Of a stretch of DNA of 32,034 nt, positions 15,962 to 22,611 are shown one piece after another. Under the pieces are notes generated by a model, which saw only the letters and a program-made list of their open reading frames with translations, was not told where the DNA came from and ran no database searches. Position 1 is the stretch's first letter. Each line of letters begins with the position of its first letter. Source of the DNA: Thermoproteota archaeon (GTDB lineage: Archaea; Thermoproteota; Thermoprotei_A; Sulfolobales; Ignisphaeraceae). The stretch is taken from positions 1-32,034 of the forward strand of contig JAADCV010000016.1 in assembly GCA_013154235.1 (NCBI GenBank). The letters are read 5' to 3'. A program made the translations under genes and the position numbers.

Positions 15962-17386
15962 ATGCCCCAGAGCATATCAGCGCTGCGAGACAGGATAGTA
16001 GAAGGCCCCATAACGAAAACGCTACTGTGGCTAGCTTGGCCCCTAATCGTTTCGAGCCTAGTCAATGTCTCCTACTCCCTAATAGATGCGATGTGGCTAG
16101 GGAGGCTTAGCTCATCTGCGTTTTCAGCAGTCATGGTAGTGTTCCCGGTGTTAGCCTTCATATACTCATTCGGGATGGGCTTCAGCGCCGCTGGAACCTC
16201 AATAGTTTCTCAGTACATAGGTGCCCGCGAGTTCAAGCTCGCTGAGAGGAGCGCTGGCCAGTTCATAGCCTTTACCGCGATTCTAGCAGCGTGCTTCAGC
16301 GCCCTTAGCTACTCAGTAGCTCCGTGGATTCTCGCCGCGATGGGTGTTCCACACGATGTTTACCCTCTTGCCGTAGCATACATGAGGACTCTGAGCATAG
16401 GCATACTGCTAGTCTTCGGAGGATTCGCGTACGTGACGATATCAAACGCTATAGGAGATACCCGAACCCCTACCAAGCTCAATATAGCGGGCGCTCTCAC
16501 AAACATTGCTCTGGACCCCGTATTCATCTTCGGTGTAGGCCCTATACCTAGGCTAGGTGTCGTAGGCGCTGCGATAGCAACGATAATATCTCGAAGCCCC
16601 CTAACGGTTATCGGGCTCTACAGGCTGTTTCGCGGAGCCTATGGATTTAGGATAAGGCTAGGCGATCTCAGGATAGAGAGGTGGTGGCTCCGAAGAGCTG
16701 TATCTATAGGTATACCAGTATCCATCCAAGCCAGCATAAACTCGCTAGGCTTCGTTGTGCTAACATCGATAGTCTCGCACTTCGGCACCATAGTCATCGC
16801 TTCCTACGGGGTTGCAACGAGGCTGCTGAACCTAATATCGGCGTTCGTCAATGGCGTGTGCCAAGCTAGCGCAACGATGATAGGGCAGTGCCTTGGTGCA
16901 TCTCTAGAGGGTAGAGCGAAGAGGGTTGCACTAAGGGCTCTCGCGCTAATCCTTCTCGTGTCTGGAAGCGCAGCAGCTTTCCTATCGCTATTCCCGCAGC
17001 TAGCGATAACAGCATTCATACCCAACCCCGAGGTCGTTAAGGTTGGATCGACACTACTACACATCTTCGCACCATCGATACCGTTCTTCTCAATGCTAAC
17101 CCTAGCTGGAGCAGTGGCTAGAGGGTCGGGCAGAACGAAGATACCGGCAGCCATAGGCGTCGCTAGAATATGGGGCTTGAGGATACCTCTAGCTTACGCG
17201 CTACCGCGCCTTGGACTAGGTGTTGTAGGCGTGTGGCTAGCGATGGCCACGAGTAACTACGTTGCGGGGCTGATCGCCCTTGCATGGGTTCTACGCGGGG
17301 GCTGGGCTAAGGGGCGTGCCGCAGTGCCAATACCCTCAATTGCTAGAGGCAGAGCACCTATTTCTACTTCCTCCAAAGGTGATTAG
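15962..17386 (+). CDS. MATE-family multidrug/cation efflux protein
   Basis: 474 residues with about twelve membrane helices in two homologous halves, as in MATE (NorM/DinF-like) exporters. Opening GPITKTLLWLAWPLIVSSLVN is characteristic, as are LIDAMWLGRLSSSAFSAVM and, in the second half, FGTIVIASYGVATRLLNL and RGSGRTKIPAA. It would export organic cations, lipids or metabolites driven by a sodium or proton gradient; the substrate is not evident. Start ATG 15962; TATA-like gatttttaac lies at 15931-15940, about 26 bases before the ATG, so the mRNA may be leaderless. Its place before a GT-C glycosyltransferase and a lipid-kinase-like gene, within 20 bases of the next start, allows co-transcription and perhaps a shared role in envelope assembly. 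Confidence 0.9.
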   Translation: MPQSISALRDRIVEGPITKTLLWLAWPLIVSSLVNVSYSLIDAMWLGRLSSSAFSAVMVVFPVLAFIYSFGMGFSAAGTSIVSQYIGAREFKLAERSAGQFIAFTAILAACFSALSYSVAPWILAAMGVPHDVYPLAVAYMRTLSIGILLVFGGFAYVTISNAIGDTRTPTKLNIAGALTNIALDPVFIFGVGPIPRLGVVGAAIATIISRSPLTVIGLYRLFRGAYGFRIRLGDLRIERWWLRRAVSIGIPVSIQASINSLGFVVLTSIVSHFGTIVIASYGVATRLLNLISAFVNGVCQASATMIGQCLGASLEGRAKRVALRALALILLVSGSAAAFLSLFPQLAITAFIPNPEVVKVGSTLLHIFAPSIPFFSMLTLAGAVARGSGRTKIPAAIGVARIWGLRIPLAYALPRLGLGVVGVWLAMATSNYVAGLIALAWVLRGGWAKGRAAVPIPSIARGRAPISTSSKGD

Positions 17387-17404
17387 GGGAGTAGGTGCTA
17401 AGCG

Positions 17405-18742
17405 TTGAGCGCGCTGGACAGGAGGCTCGCTATAGCTATAGCGGTACTGCTGCTCGTTGCGGTAATAGGGTGGAACTGGTACGACGTCAAGATATTCCTG
17501 AACTGGGTTCTCGCCGCTAAGCAGCTATCGATAGTGAAGATATACGAGGCCTACGAGCTCTACGGCCCTCAGTTCCGGGCGGTGTACCCGCCTCTGCCCA
17601 TACTCATATTCGTAGCGACCGACAGCTTCGTAGATGATATGCTATCGAGCCTCTCCAAGGTCTGCTCCTACATATCGTCTAACATAGCGCACATCCTGAT
17701 AACCTACTCCTATAGGCTGCTGCTCAAGATCCCCGTAGTAATTCCAACGATAGTTCTAGCGATCATCCTCGCTAGAATCTATCGAAAGAGGGAGCTAGCC
17801 TACTGGCTGCTGCTAGGGGTGCCAACGCTGATCACGGTAGGTACGTACCAGTTCGATTCGCTTCTAGCTCTCTTCCTCGCTCTCTCGGTAATCGCGCTAA
17901 CTAAGTGGGGGAGGCCTAGGCTAAGTGCTCTATTCCTAGCTCTAGCAACGCTGACAAAGCCTATAGCAGCGGTATTCTACATACCTATAGCCACGTACAT
18001 CGGTAGGAGAAGAGAGGCTTTAGGGTACCTAGCGCTCTTCACCGCTGTATCGCTAGCATTCATAGCGCCCTTCGCGCTTCTAGAACCCAAGGCGTTCATA
18101 GAGAACGTTCTAGAGTTCCACATGGGTAGACCCCCGCAGTACCTCTCCATATGGAACGTTCCGGTACTACTAACAATGCGCAACCCCACCGTCGTATCCA
18201 TAGTTGACAAGCTGTGGGTTCTCGGCTACGCGCTAGCGATAGCGCTAGCTATAGCTCTCCTAAAGCCTCGGCCCGGAGATGAGGGTCGAATGCTAGCGCT
18301 AATCGTCGCTATCGGTGTAGTGACAACGTTTGTCAACAAGGTTGTGAACCCCAACTACCTCATGTGGGTCTATCCCGAGGCACTGATACTAGCCTTTGTC
18401 TATGGTAGAAGGGCTCTGGCAAAGCTATACAATATCTACGCTGCTATCGGCGTCACGTGGCCAGCTATATACGTTACCATCCCTGCGCTAGCAGGAGCAC
18501 CCATGTACGTAGAGGAGGTTCGGAACTACATTTCAGCTAGGCGCCTGCTCCTCAAGAGCCTTAGCCCGCCCCTAAACAAAACGTTTGAAACCATCTTCAG
18601 ATCGCTTGATAGCAGCGAGATACATAGCTACACTCTATCGCTATACCACCACCTCTATATTGTGGGGGCGATACTGATATGCGTCTACGCATCCATCGGC
18701 CTCTACCTGCTGAGAGAGCTGGTGAGAGGCCGTGGGGTGTAG
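17405..18742 (+). CDS. GT-C fold membrane glycosyltransferase (GT87/DUF2029- or mannosyltransferase-like)
   Basis: 445 residues with about ten membrane helices. The first extracytoplasmic loop after helix 1 has GWNWYDVKIFLNWV, with an acidic residue typical of GT-C catalytic loops, then VYPPLPILIF. Later, YQFDSLLALFLALSVIAL and ATLTKPIAAVFYIP resemble polyprenyl-phosphate-dependent mannosyltransferases (PIG-M/DUF2029-like). NPNYLMWVYPEALIL near residue 320 also fits. It probably transfers a sugar from a lipid-phosphate donor to a glycan on the outer face of the membrane; donor and acceptor are unknown. Start is TTG 17405, 18 bases after the MATE stop. It overlaps the following lipid-kinase-like gene by 11 bases, so the two are coupled. 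Confidence 0.75.
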   Translation: MSALDRRLAIAIAVLLLVAVIGWNWYDVKIFLNWVLAAKQLSIVKIYEAYELYGPQFRAVYPPLPILIFVATDSFVDDMLSSLSKVCSYISSNIAHILITYSYRLLLKIPVVIPTIVLAIILARIYRKRELAYWLLLGVPTLITVGTYQFDSLLALFLALSVIALTKWGRPRLSALFLALATLTKPIAAVFYIPIATYIGRRREALGYLALFTAVSLAFIAPFALLEPKAFIENVLEFHMGRPPQYLSIWNVPVLLTMRNPTVVSIVDKLWVLGYALAIALAIALLKPRPGDEGRMLALIVAIGVVTTFVNKVVNPNYLMWVYPEALILAFVYGRRALAKLYNIYAAIGVTWPAIYVTIPALAGAPMYVEEVRNYISARRLLLKSLSPPLNKTFETIFRSLDSSEIHSYTLSLYHHLYIVGAILICVYASIGLYLLRELVRGRGV

Positions 18743-19322
18743 GGATGCGCTAAACGAGCTTAAGCGTAAGAGCATTCACATGATTCCCGGGTTTGCCGCG
18801 ATACCAGTTGTCGTATGGCTCGGCAGAGAGTGGGGTATCGCAATATCAGCGCTGTTCTTAGCGCTTTACTCGCTGAACGAGCTTCATCTCAAGGGCTTGA
18901 TAAAGAGGCGCATACCTATAGCTACGCAAACGTTCGAGATAATGGCCAGGAAAGAGGAGATCGAGAAGAGGACGTTTCTCGGAACAGTTCTCTTCTGGAG
19001 CTCAACGCTCGCACTCATAGCGCTTCTACCTCCAGCTAAAGCTGCTGCAGCAGTAATGGTGTCTAGCTTTGGAGACGCTGCAGCAGCTGTGGTAGGTAGG
19101 CTCGTAGGAGGCCCGAGGCTCCCGTGGACTCGAAAGACTATCGCTGGGTCCCTAGCTATGTTCGCTATCTCGCTGCTGTGCATCTACGTCAATGGCCTGC
19201 CTCTAACGACCTGCGTAATCACGTCAGCGCTGTCAACGCTAGCTGAAGCTCTAACGAAGGTTTCGATACTCGACGAGCTTACGGTTCCCCTTACCGCAGG
19301 TGTATCACTAGCCCTGTTCTGA
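18732..19322 (+). CDS. Dolichol/phytol kinase-like membrane protein (SEC59/VTE5 family)
   Basis: 196 residues, about six membrane helices. Family motifs: ELKRKSIHMIPG at residues 9-20, VSSFGDAAAAVVGRLVGG (the conserved D-A pair, around 110-127) and TRKTIAGSLAMF. These are the hallmarks of CTP-dependent polyprenol kinases related to dolichol kinase and cytidylyltransferases. The protein likely phosphorylates or recycles the lipid carrier that feeds N-glycosylation. It starts with GTG 18732 inside the end of the GT-C gene, overlapping it by 11 bases. That coupling to a putative polyprenyl-phosphate-sugar-dependent transferase supports the assignment. An alternative reading as a CDP-archaeol synthase-type cytidylyltransferase cannot be excluded. 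Confidence 0.8.
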   Translation: MGCRDALNELKRKSIHMIPGFAAIPVVVWLGREWGIAISALFLALYSLNELHLKGLIKRRIPIATQTFEIMARKEEIEKRTFLGTVLFWSSTLALIALLPPAKAAAAVMVSSFGDAAAAVVGRLVGGPRLPWTRKTIAGSLAMFAISLLCIYVNGLPLTTCVITSALSTLAEALTKVSILDELTVPLTAGVSLALF

Positions 19323-19338
19323 AGCTGTTCACCTAGCG

Positions 19339-19349
19339 GTTTTATAGAT
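19339..19349 (+). promoter_or_regulatory. TATA box of the aldolase gene
   Basis: Sequence gttttatagat is centred about 26 bases before the GTG at 19370, exactly where an archaeal TATA box sits for a leaderless transcript. No Shine-Dalgarno lies between, which supports that start. Confidence 0.6.
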
Positions 19350-19369
19350 CCTCCAGAGAATCTGTTCGG

Positions 19370-20215
19370 GTGTCGAGAATGGCCCTTCCGCTACCATTCT
19401 CCTACGTAGGTAAGATGGTTAGGTTCAGCAGGATACTGAAGTCTGATGGCAAGTCCGTTATCTTCGCGTTCGACCACGGTGTTGAGCACGGGCCTAAGGA
19501 CTTCGATGTTCCAGAGAATAGAATAGACCCTAGAAAGATCATAAAGCCCGTTGTAGAAGCTGGCGTAGACGCCATAATGATGCTGCCCGGGATGGCTAAG
19601 CTAACCTACGATATTTGGGCTGGCAAAACTGCTATCATAGTGAAGGTGACGAGCAAGACCAGCCTAAGACCAAAGGAGGAGCAGTTCAAGCAGAGCGTGT
19701 TCGGATACGTAGAGGACGCCGTAGCTCTAGGAGCTGATGCTGTAGCTGCAACAGTGTACTGGGGTAGCCCCGAGGAGGACGCGATGCTAGACATGTGGTT
19801 CGCTGTTAGGAGAGCAGCCGAGATATATGGACTGCCGTGCCTCCAGCTAGCGTATCCGAGAGGTCCGCACATGCAGAACTGGTACGACGTAGAGATCGTT
19901 AGGTATGCTGCACGAGCAGCTGCAGAGAGCGGTGCTGACCTAATAAAGATCTACTACACCGGAAGCAGAGAGACGTTCGCGAAAGTTGTTGAGGCTGCGT
20001 GCGGCGTGCCTGTGCTAATGAGTGGAGGACCTAGGAGAGAAAAACCCATAGACTTCCTAAAGGATGTTGAGAACGTCATAGCTGCGGGCGGTAGAGGAGT
20101 TGTTGTAGGAAGGAACGTGTTCCAGCACCCTAAGCCTAAAGAGATGCTTAGAGCAATCATAGCTATAGTGCACGAGGGCAAAACCGCAGAGGAGGCTGTT
20201 AAATTAGTAGAGTAA
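19370..20215 (+). CDS. fba: Archaeal class I fructose-1,6-bisphosphate aldolase
   Basis: 281 residues of the DeoC/LacD-type archaeal aldolase family. It interconverts fructose 1,6-bisphosphate with dihydroxyacetone phosphate and glyceraldehyde 3-phosphate in glycolysis and gluconeogenesis. Motifs: [15 protein letters not shown] at residues 31-45, [13 protein letters not shown], and the Schiff-base lysine Lys193 in [10 protein letters not shown]; phosphate-binding MSGGP and [14 protein letters not shown] follow. The related ADH synthase usually has a shorter DHG region, so the aldolase call is favoured. The GTG at 19370 is 26 bases after a TATA box; ATG 19379 is a close alternative. A PfkB kinase follows 32 bases downstream, consistent with a sugar phosphate operon. 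Confidence 0.92.
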   Translation: MSRMALPLPFSYVGKMVRFSRILKSDGKSVIFAFDHGVEHGPKDFDVPENRIDPRKIIKPVVEAGVDAIMMLPGMAKLTYDIWAGKTAIIVKVTSKTSLRPKEEQFKQSVFGYVEDAVALGADAVAATVYWGSPEEDAMLDMWFAVRRAAEIYGLPCLQLAYPRGPHMQNWYDVEIVRYAARAAAESGADLIKIYYTGSRETFAKVVEAACGVPVLMSGGPRREKPIDFLKDVENVIAAGGRGVVVGRNVFQHPKPKEMLRAIIAIVHEGKTAEEAVKLVE

Positions 20216-20224
20216 CGCACCCAA

Positions 20225-20236
20225 GATAATATTATC
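20225..20236. promoter_or_regulatory. Perfect 12-base palindrome before the PfkB gene
   Basis: GATAATATTATC is a perfect palindrome in the 32-base gap after the aldolase gene, followed at once by gggaggag (20237-20244), a strong Shine-Dalgarno four to five bases before the TTG at 20248. The AT core could act as a TATA box or as a binding site for a dimeric regulator. Confidence 0.4.
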
Positions 20237-20247
20237 GGGAGGAGATC

Positions 20248-21180
20248 TTGTCTGGGCACAAGGATCTGGATGTTGTAACCGTAGGGCACGTCCTAATGGA
20301 CATAAGGTTCGTCGTCGATAGGTTTGCAGGACCAGACGAGGAGGCTGCGATCAAGCACCAGGCTAGGAACGTTGGTGGATGCGCAGCCAACGTAGCTATA
20401 GGCGTTAGAAAGCTTGGCGGAAGATCTGGAGTAGTTGCTAAGATAGGACTAGACAGCTTCGGGAGAACAGCTATCGAGGAGCTTATGCGCGCTGGCGTAG
20501 ATGTCTCCGGCATAAGGATAGGTATGGGCCCGACGGGATTCTCTATAGTGATCATAGATTCGCGAGGTAAGATAGCTATATACGGCTTCAAAGGAGTGGC
20601 CGAGGAGCTCCATCCAAACGAAGTTGACGAGGGACTCATCTCGAGGGCTAAGTACGTCCATATCGCTAGCCTAAGAGTCGACACCTCCATAGCTGCCGCG
20701 AAGCTAGCTAGAAGCCATGGAGCGAAGGTCTCGTGGGATCCGGGAAGGAGGCTCTCACAGCTAGGGCTCGAGAAGCTAGCTGACCTTGTTAAAAACGTTG
20801 ATATCGTTCTAGTTAACGAGGAGGAGTGCTTCAACCTAACGCATGTAGAGGACTATAAGGAGGGTGCTAGAAAGATAAAGAGCTTGGGCCCAAGCCTAGT
20901 AGTCGTTAAACGAGGCGCTAAAGGAATATACGCTCTAGCCAACGAGTTCGAGCTAGAGATGCCCGCTTTACCAGTAGAGAGGGTCGTAGATACTACCGGC
21001 GCTGGCGACGCCTTTGCCTCAGGGCTGCTGATGGGACTCTGCAGAGGCTATAGGCTCAAGAGGGCCCTGGTATATGCACTAGCTGTAGCATCGCTTAAGG
21101 TGACTAGGCTAGGATCCCATGCTGTGCCGTCACACGAAGAGACTATTAGGTACCTATGGGAGCACTACGAACCGGAGTGA
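20248..21180 (+). CDS. PfkB-family carbohydrate kinase
   Basis: 310 residues of the ribokinase/PfkB fold. N-terminal VTVGHVLMDIR, substrate lid region NVGGCAANVAIGVRKLGG (42-59), and the PfkB signature 2 DTTGAGDAFASGLLMGLC with anion-hole GAGD at 251-254 and catalytic base Asp254. It phosphorylates a sugar or nucleoside using ATP. Its position after the aldolase suggests 6-phosphofructokinase, since crenarchaeal phosphofructokinases are of this family, but a nucleoside or other sugar kinase is possible. The start is TTG 20248, strongly supported by gggaggag just upstream. The stop codon TGA (21178-21180) lies inside the C box of a C/D sRNA candidate that begins at 21177. Confidence 0.88.
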   Translation: MSGHKDLDVVTVGHVLMDIRFVVDRFAGPDEEAAIKHQARNVGGCAANVAIGVRKLGGRSGVVAKIGLDSFGRTAIEELMRAGVDVSGIRIGMGPTGFSIVIIDSRGKIAIYGFKGVAEELHPNEVDEGLISRAKYVHIASLRVDTSIAAAKLARSHGAKVSWDPGRRLSQLGLEKLADLVKNVDIVLVNEEECFNLTHVEDYKEGARKIKSLGPSLVVVKRGAKGIYALANEFELEMPALPVERVVDTTGAGDAFASGLLMGLCRGYRLKRALVYALAVASLKVTRLGSHAVPSHEETIRYLWEHYEPE

Positions 21181-21236
21181 TGAACTCTACCAGTACTGAG
21201 CGAAGGCTACCGGATGATGTGTACGAACCTCGCTGA
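21177..21236 (+). ncRNA. Box C/D methylation-guide sRNA candidate overlapping the kinase stop codon
   Basis: C box GTGATGA (21177-21183, perfect) is followed by a 12-nt guide actctaccagta (21184-21195), D' box CTGA (21196-21199, perfect), C' box ATGATGT with one mismatch (21214-21220), a second 12-nt guide gtacgaacctcg (21221-21232) and D box CTGA (21233-21236, perfect). Two exact 12-base guides are the archaeal standard. The 14-base D'-C' spacer is longer than the usual 3-8. The C box contains the TGA stop of the PfkB gene, so the RNA may be processed from the kinase mRNA. Predicted targets (reverse complements) are tactggtagagt and cgaggttcgtac; I could not place them in rRNA by memory. Confidence 0.62.
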
Positions 21237-21237
21237 G

Positions 21238-21416
21238 CTACTTTTTAAAAATATCGAATAGCAGCTCAACCACGTATTCTAGCGTTAGCAGTGCAAAGAG
21301 TATAGTATAGATAGCGTTTCCCCCGCTAACTCCATCCCTAAAGGTTAGGTACGCGAAAAGCGAAGCTAGTACTAGCCGTAGCGCTGTAAAGACTATTCCC
21401 GTATCCTAGCTCTCAA
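21238..21416 (-). pseudogene. Small membrane-protein gene, apparently frameshifted
   Basis: The minus-strand frame from 21405 to the stop at 21240-21238 encodes two membrane helices (VFTALRLVLASLFAYLTF, then AIYTILFALLTLEYVVELLF) ending FDIFKK, yet it has no ATG, GTG or TTG before its distal part, and an in-frame stop lies at 21408-21406. In the neighbouring frame a TTG at 21416 reads LRARIRE and then stops at 21395-21393. Joining the two with a single-base shift near 21396 gives a coherent protein of about 59 residues. So this is either a recent frameshift, a sequencing error, or a gene with a non-canonical start. It sits 28 bases after another small membrane-protein gene on the same strand and is probably co-transcribed. 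Confidence 0.5.
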
Positions 21417-21444
21417 GTTACCTACCTCGCTCAAAACCTTCGCT

Positions 21445-21693
21445 TCACGCCCTATAAGCACTGGATTTAGATTGAGAAGACCTAGCCCTGTACTCGCTGC
21501 AGATCCTAGCCACTAGGTAAGCTGCAAGCCCTCCCTCGAGTATCGTGAACACGTGGTTTCCTATGAGATACGCATAGATAGTGAGTAGGGTCGCTCCAAT
21601 AGCGTTGAGTGTGTAGAGCCACGTCCATCTCTTTATTATGAAGGATGCGAAGACCAGTCCAAGACCAACGTATCCTATCACATCTATCCACAA
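21445..21693 (-). CDS. Small membrane protein, CBU_0592-like
   Basis: 82 residues with two to three membrane helices: DVIGYVGLGLVFASFII, LYTLNAIGATLLTIYAYLIG and FTILEGGLAAYLVARI. This repeated pattern with an asparagine-glycine turn (LNAIG) resembles the short CBU_0592/YgjV-like integral membrane family. The function of these proteins is unknown. ATG 21693 starts the frame; a TATA-like taatatact at about 21724-21732 (minus strand) lies 31-39 bases upstream and could also serve the sRNA on the plus strand. The gene is likely the first of a two-gene unit with the disrupted membrane ORF downstream. Confidence 0.65.
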   Translation of the reverse strand: MWIDVIGYVGLGLVFASFIIKRWTWLYTLNAIGATLLTIYAYLIGNHVFTILEGGLAAYLVARICSEYRARSSQSKSSAYRA

Positions 21694-21723
21694 GGCCGTG
21701 CCTCTGCCTATCGCTGCACCCGA

Positions 21724-21732
21724 AGTATATTA
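21724..21732. promoter_or_regulatory. TATA-like element between a membrane-protein gene and an sRNA gene
   Basis: agtatatta reads as a TATA-like box in both directions. It is placed 31-39 bases before the ATG at 21693 (minus) and about 37-45 bases before the C box at 21769 (plus). Either or both could use it. Confidence 0.35.
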
Positions 21733-21768
21733 CCTCTAGAGAGCGCTACATAGCTACAGAGGATGCTG

Positions 21769-21817
21769 GTGATGAATTACTCCCGGCCTGAGAAATGATG
21801 ATAACTTGCCCGACTGA
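21769..21817 (+). ncRNA. Box C/D methylation-guide sRNA with all four boxes perfect
   Basis: Textbook archaeal dual-guide layout: C box GTGATGA (21769-21775), 12-nt guide attactcccggc (21776-21787), D' CTGA (21788-21791), 3-nt spacer gaa, C' ATGATGA (21795-21801), 12-nt guide taacttgcccga (21802-21813), D CTGA (21814-21817). Predicted target sequences are gccgggagtaat and tcgggcaagtta. From memory these resemble two segments about 40 nt apart in 23S rRNA domain IV (the archaeal GGCGGGAGUAAC stretch and the UCGGGUAAGUU stretch, the latter with one G-U pair), which would be a typical pair of neighbouring sites; this needs alignment to the organism's own 23S. By the N-plus-five rule the methylated residues would pair with C21783 and C21809. 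Confidence 0.88.
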
Positions 21818-21823
21818 GGTGCC

Positions 21824-21880
21824 TCAGCCGGTTGATCTCTCTTCATCCCTCATTCGGTCGGTGATCACCTCCTTCATCAC
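21824..21880 (-). ncRNA. Box C/D sRNA candidate with guides complementary to both ends of 16S rRNA
   Basis: Minus strand: C box GTGATGA (21880-21874), then aggaggtgatc (21873-21863), CCGA as possible D' (21861-21858), C' ATGAAGA with one mismatch (21846-21840), 12-nt guide gagatcaaccgg (21839-21828), D box CTGA (21827-21824). The first guide is the exact complement of GATCACCTCCT, the 3' end of 16S rRNA (anti-Shine-Dalgarno). Ten bases of the second complement CCGGTTGATC, the conserved archaeal 16S 5' region (TTCCGGTTGATCC). It converges with the sRNA at 21769-21817, seven bases away at the centre of a CTGAGG-TG-CCTCAG palindrome. The D'-C' spacer is long (11 bases), so the D' side may act mainly by pairing rather than by methylation. 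Confidence 0.6.
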
Positions 21881-21918
21881 GCAAAGCTTATCAACCCTAG
21901 GCTCCGAATTCCCGAACT

Positions 21919-22611
21919 ATGCTACGGAAGGTAATCAGCTATTTAGAGTCCTCGGGATACAGGGTTATAGGGAGGGTAGAGGGTAGCGGCAAGTACGAGA
22001 TTCTGCTACTCGAGCGCGGAGGAGCTAAGTATGTTGCTAGAGTTGGTGCGCGTGATTGCGTGTTTGAATCGAGCTACTGCAGGGAGATATCCTCATGTCC
22101 AAACATCGCGGTTCCAGAGTTCGTGAACAACAGCATCTCTATCGCTATACGTCGGTATCTTCCGTACACGCTGAGAGATATCATTGAGAAACGAGCAGCT
22201 GACGATGTAGCTGTTGCTAGCATAATCCTAGATCTGTGCCGCGCGCTATCCTGCATCCACTCGAAGGAGCTTGTTTACACGGATCTAAAACCGGAGAACG
22301 TAGGTGTAGACGGTAGACACGCTTTCCTTATAGACACGGACTCTCTGACAAGGCCTTTCTCTAGGCCTAGGTTCATAACTATGGACTACGCACCGCCAGA
22401 GTACATTGAGTGGGGCATAGTGGTTAAGGAGAGCGACCTTTACCAGCTAGGGATGGTGATAAAGGAGGTTAGCGCATGCGCTAACAGCGATACGCTACGT
22501 AGCGAGCTCGAATCAATAGCTACGGAGCTCACTGCTAAGAACCCATTTGCTAGGCCATCAACTAAGGTTATCGAGGCTCGAATCGCGAGGCTTGTCGATA
22601 GGCTTTCTTAA
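21919..22611 (+). CDS. Minimal Ser/Thr protein kinase-like protein
   Basis: 230 residues, a compact eukaryotic-type kinase domain and nothing else. Catalytic loop LVYTDLKPENV has Asp122 (YTD replaces HRD) with Lys124 and Asn127; the metal motif is DTD at 139-141 instead of DFG. The N-lobe lysine is probably in KYVARV (residues 37-42), and a short glycine-rich stretch VEGSGKYE is at 20-27. MDYAPPEYIEW corresponds to the APE motif, and ESDLYQLGMVIKE to the helix F Asp. It therefore keeps the key residues and may be active; the target is unknown. Start ATG 21919. Its last 44 bases overlap the tail of nurA on the other strand. Confidence 0.8.
   Translation: MLRKVISYLESSGYRVIGRVEGSGKYEILLLERGGAKYVARVGARDCVFESSYCREISSCPNIAVPEFVNNSISIAIRRYLPYTLRDIIEKRAADDVAVASIILDLCRALSCIHSKELVYTDLKPENVGVDGRHAFLIDTDSLTRPFSRPRFITMDYAPPEYIEWGIVVKESDLYQLGMVIKEVSACANSDTLRSELESIATELTAKNPFARPSTKVIEARIARLVDRLS

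Noticed and set aside
21822-21873. Possible 16S rRNA gene fragment, because plus-strand bases match both ends of 16S
   Set aside because: Only 10-11 bases match at each end, with unrelated sequence between, and C and D boxes on the other strand explain the pattern better as guide sequences.
21795-21986. Plus-strand 63-residue reading frame
   Set aside because: It overlaps two sRNA candidates and the kinase start in another frame, with no protein-like pattern.
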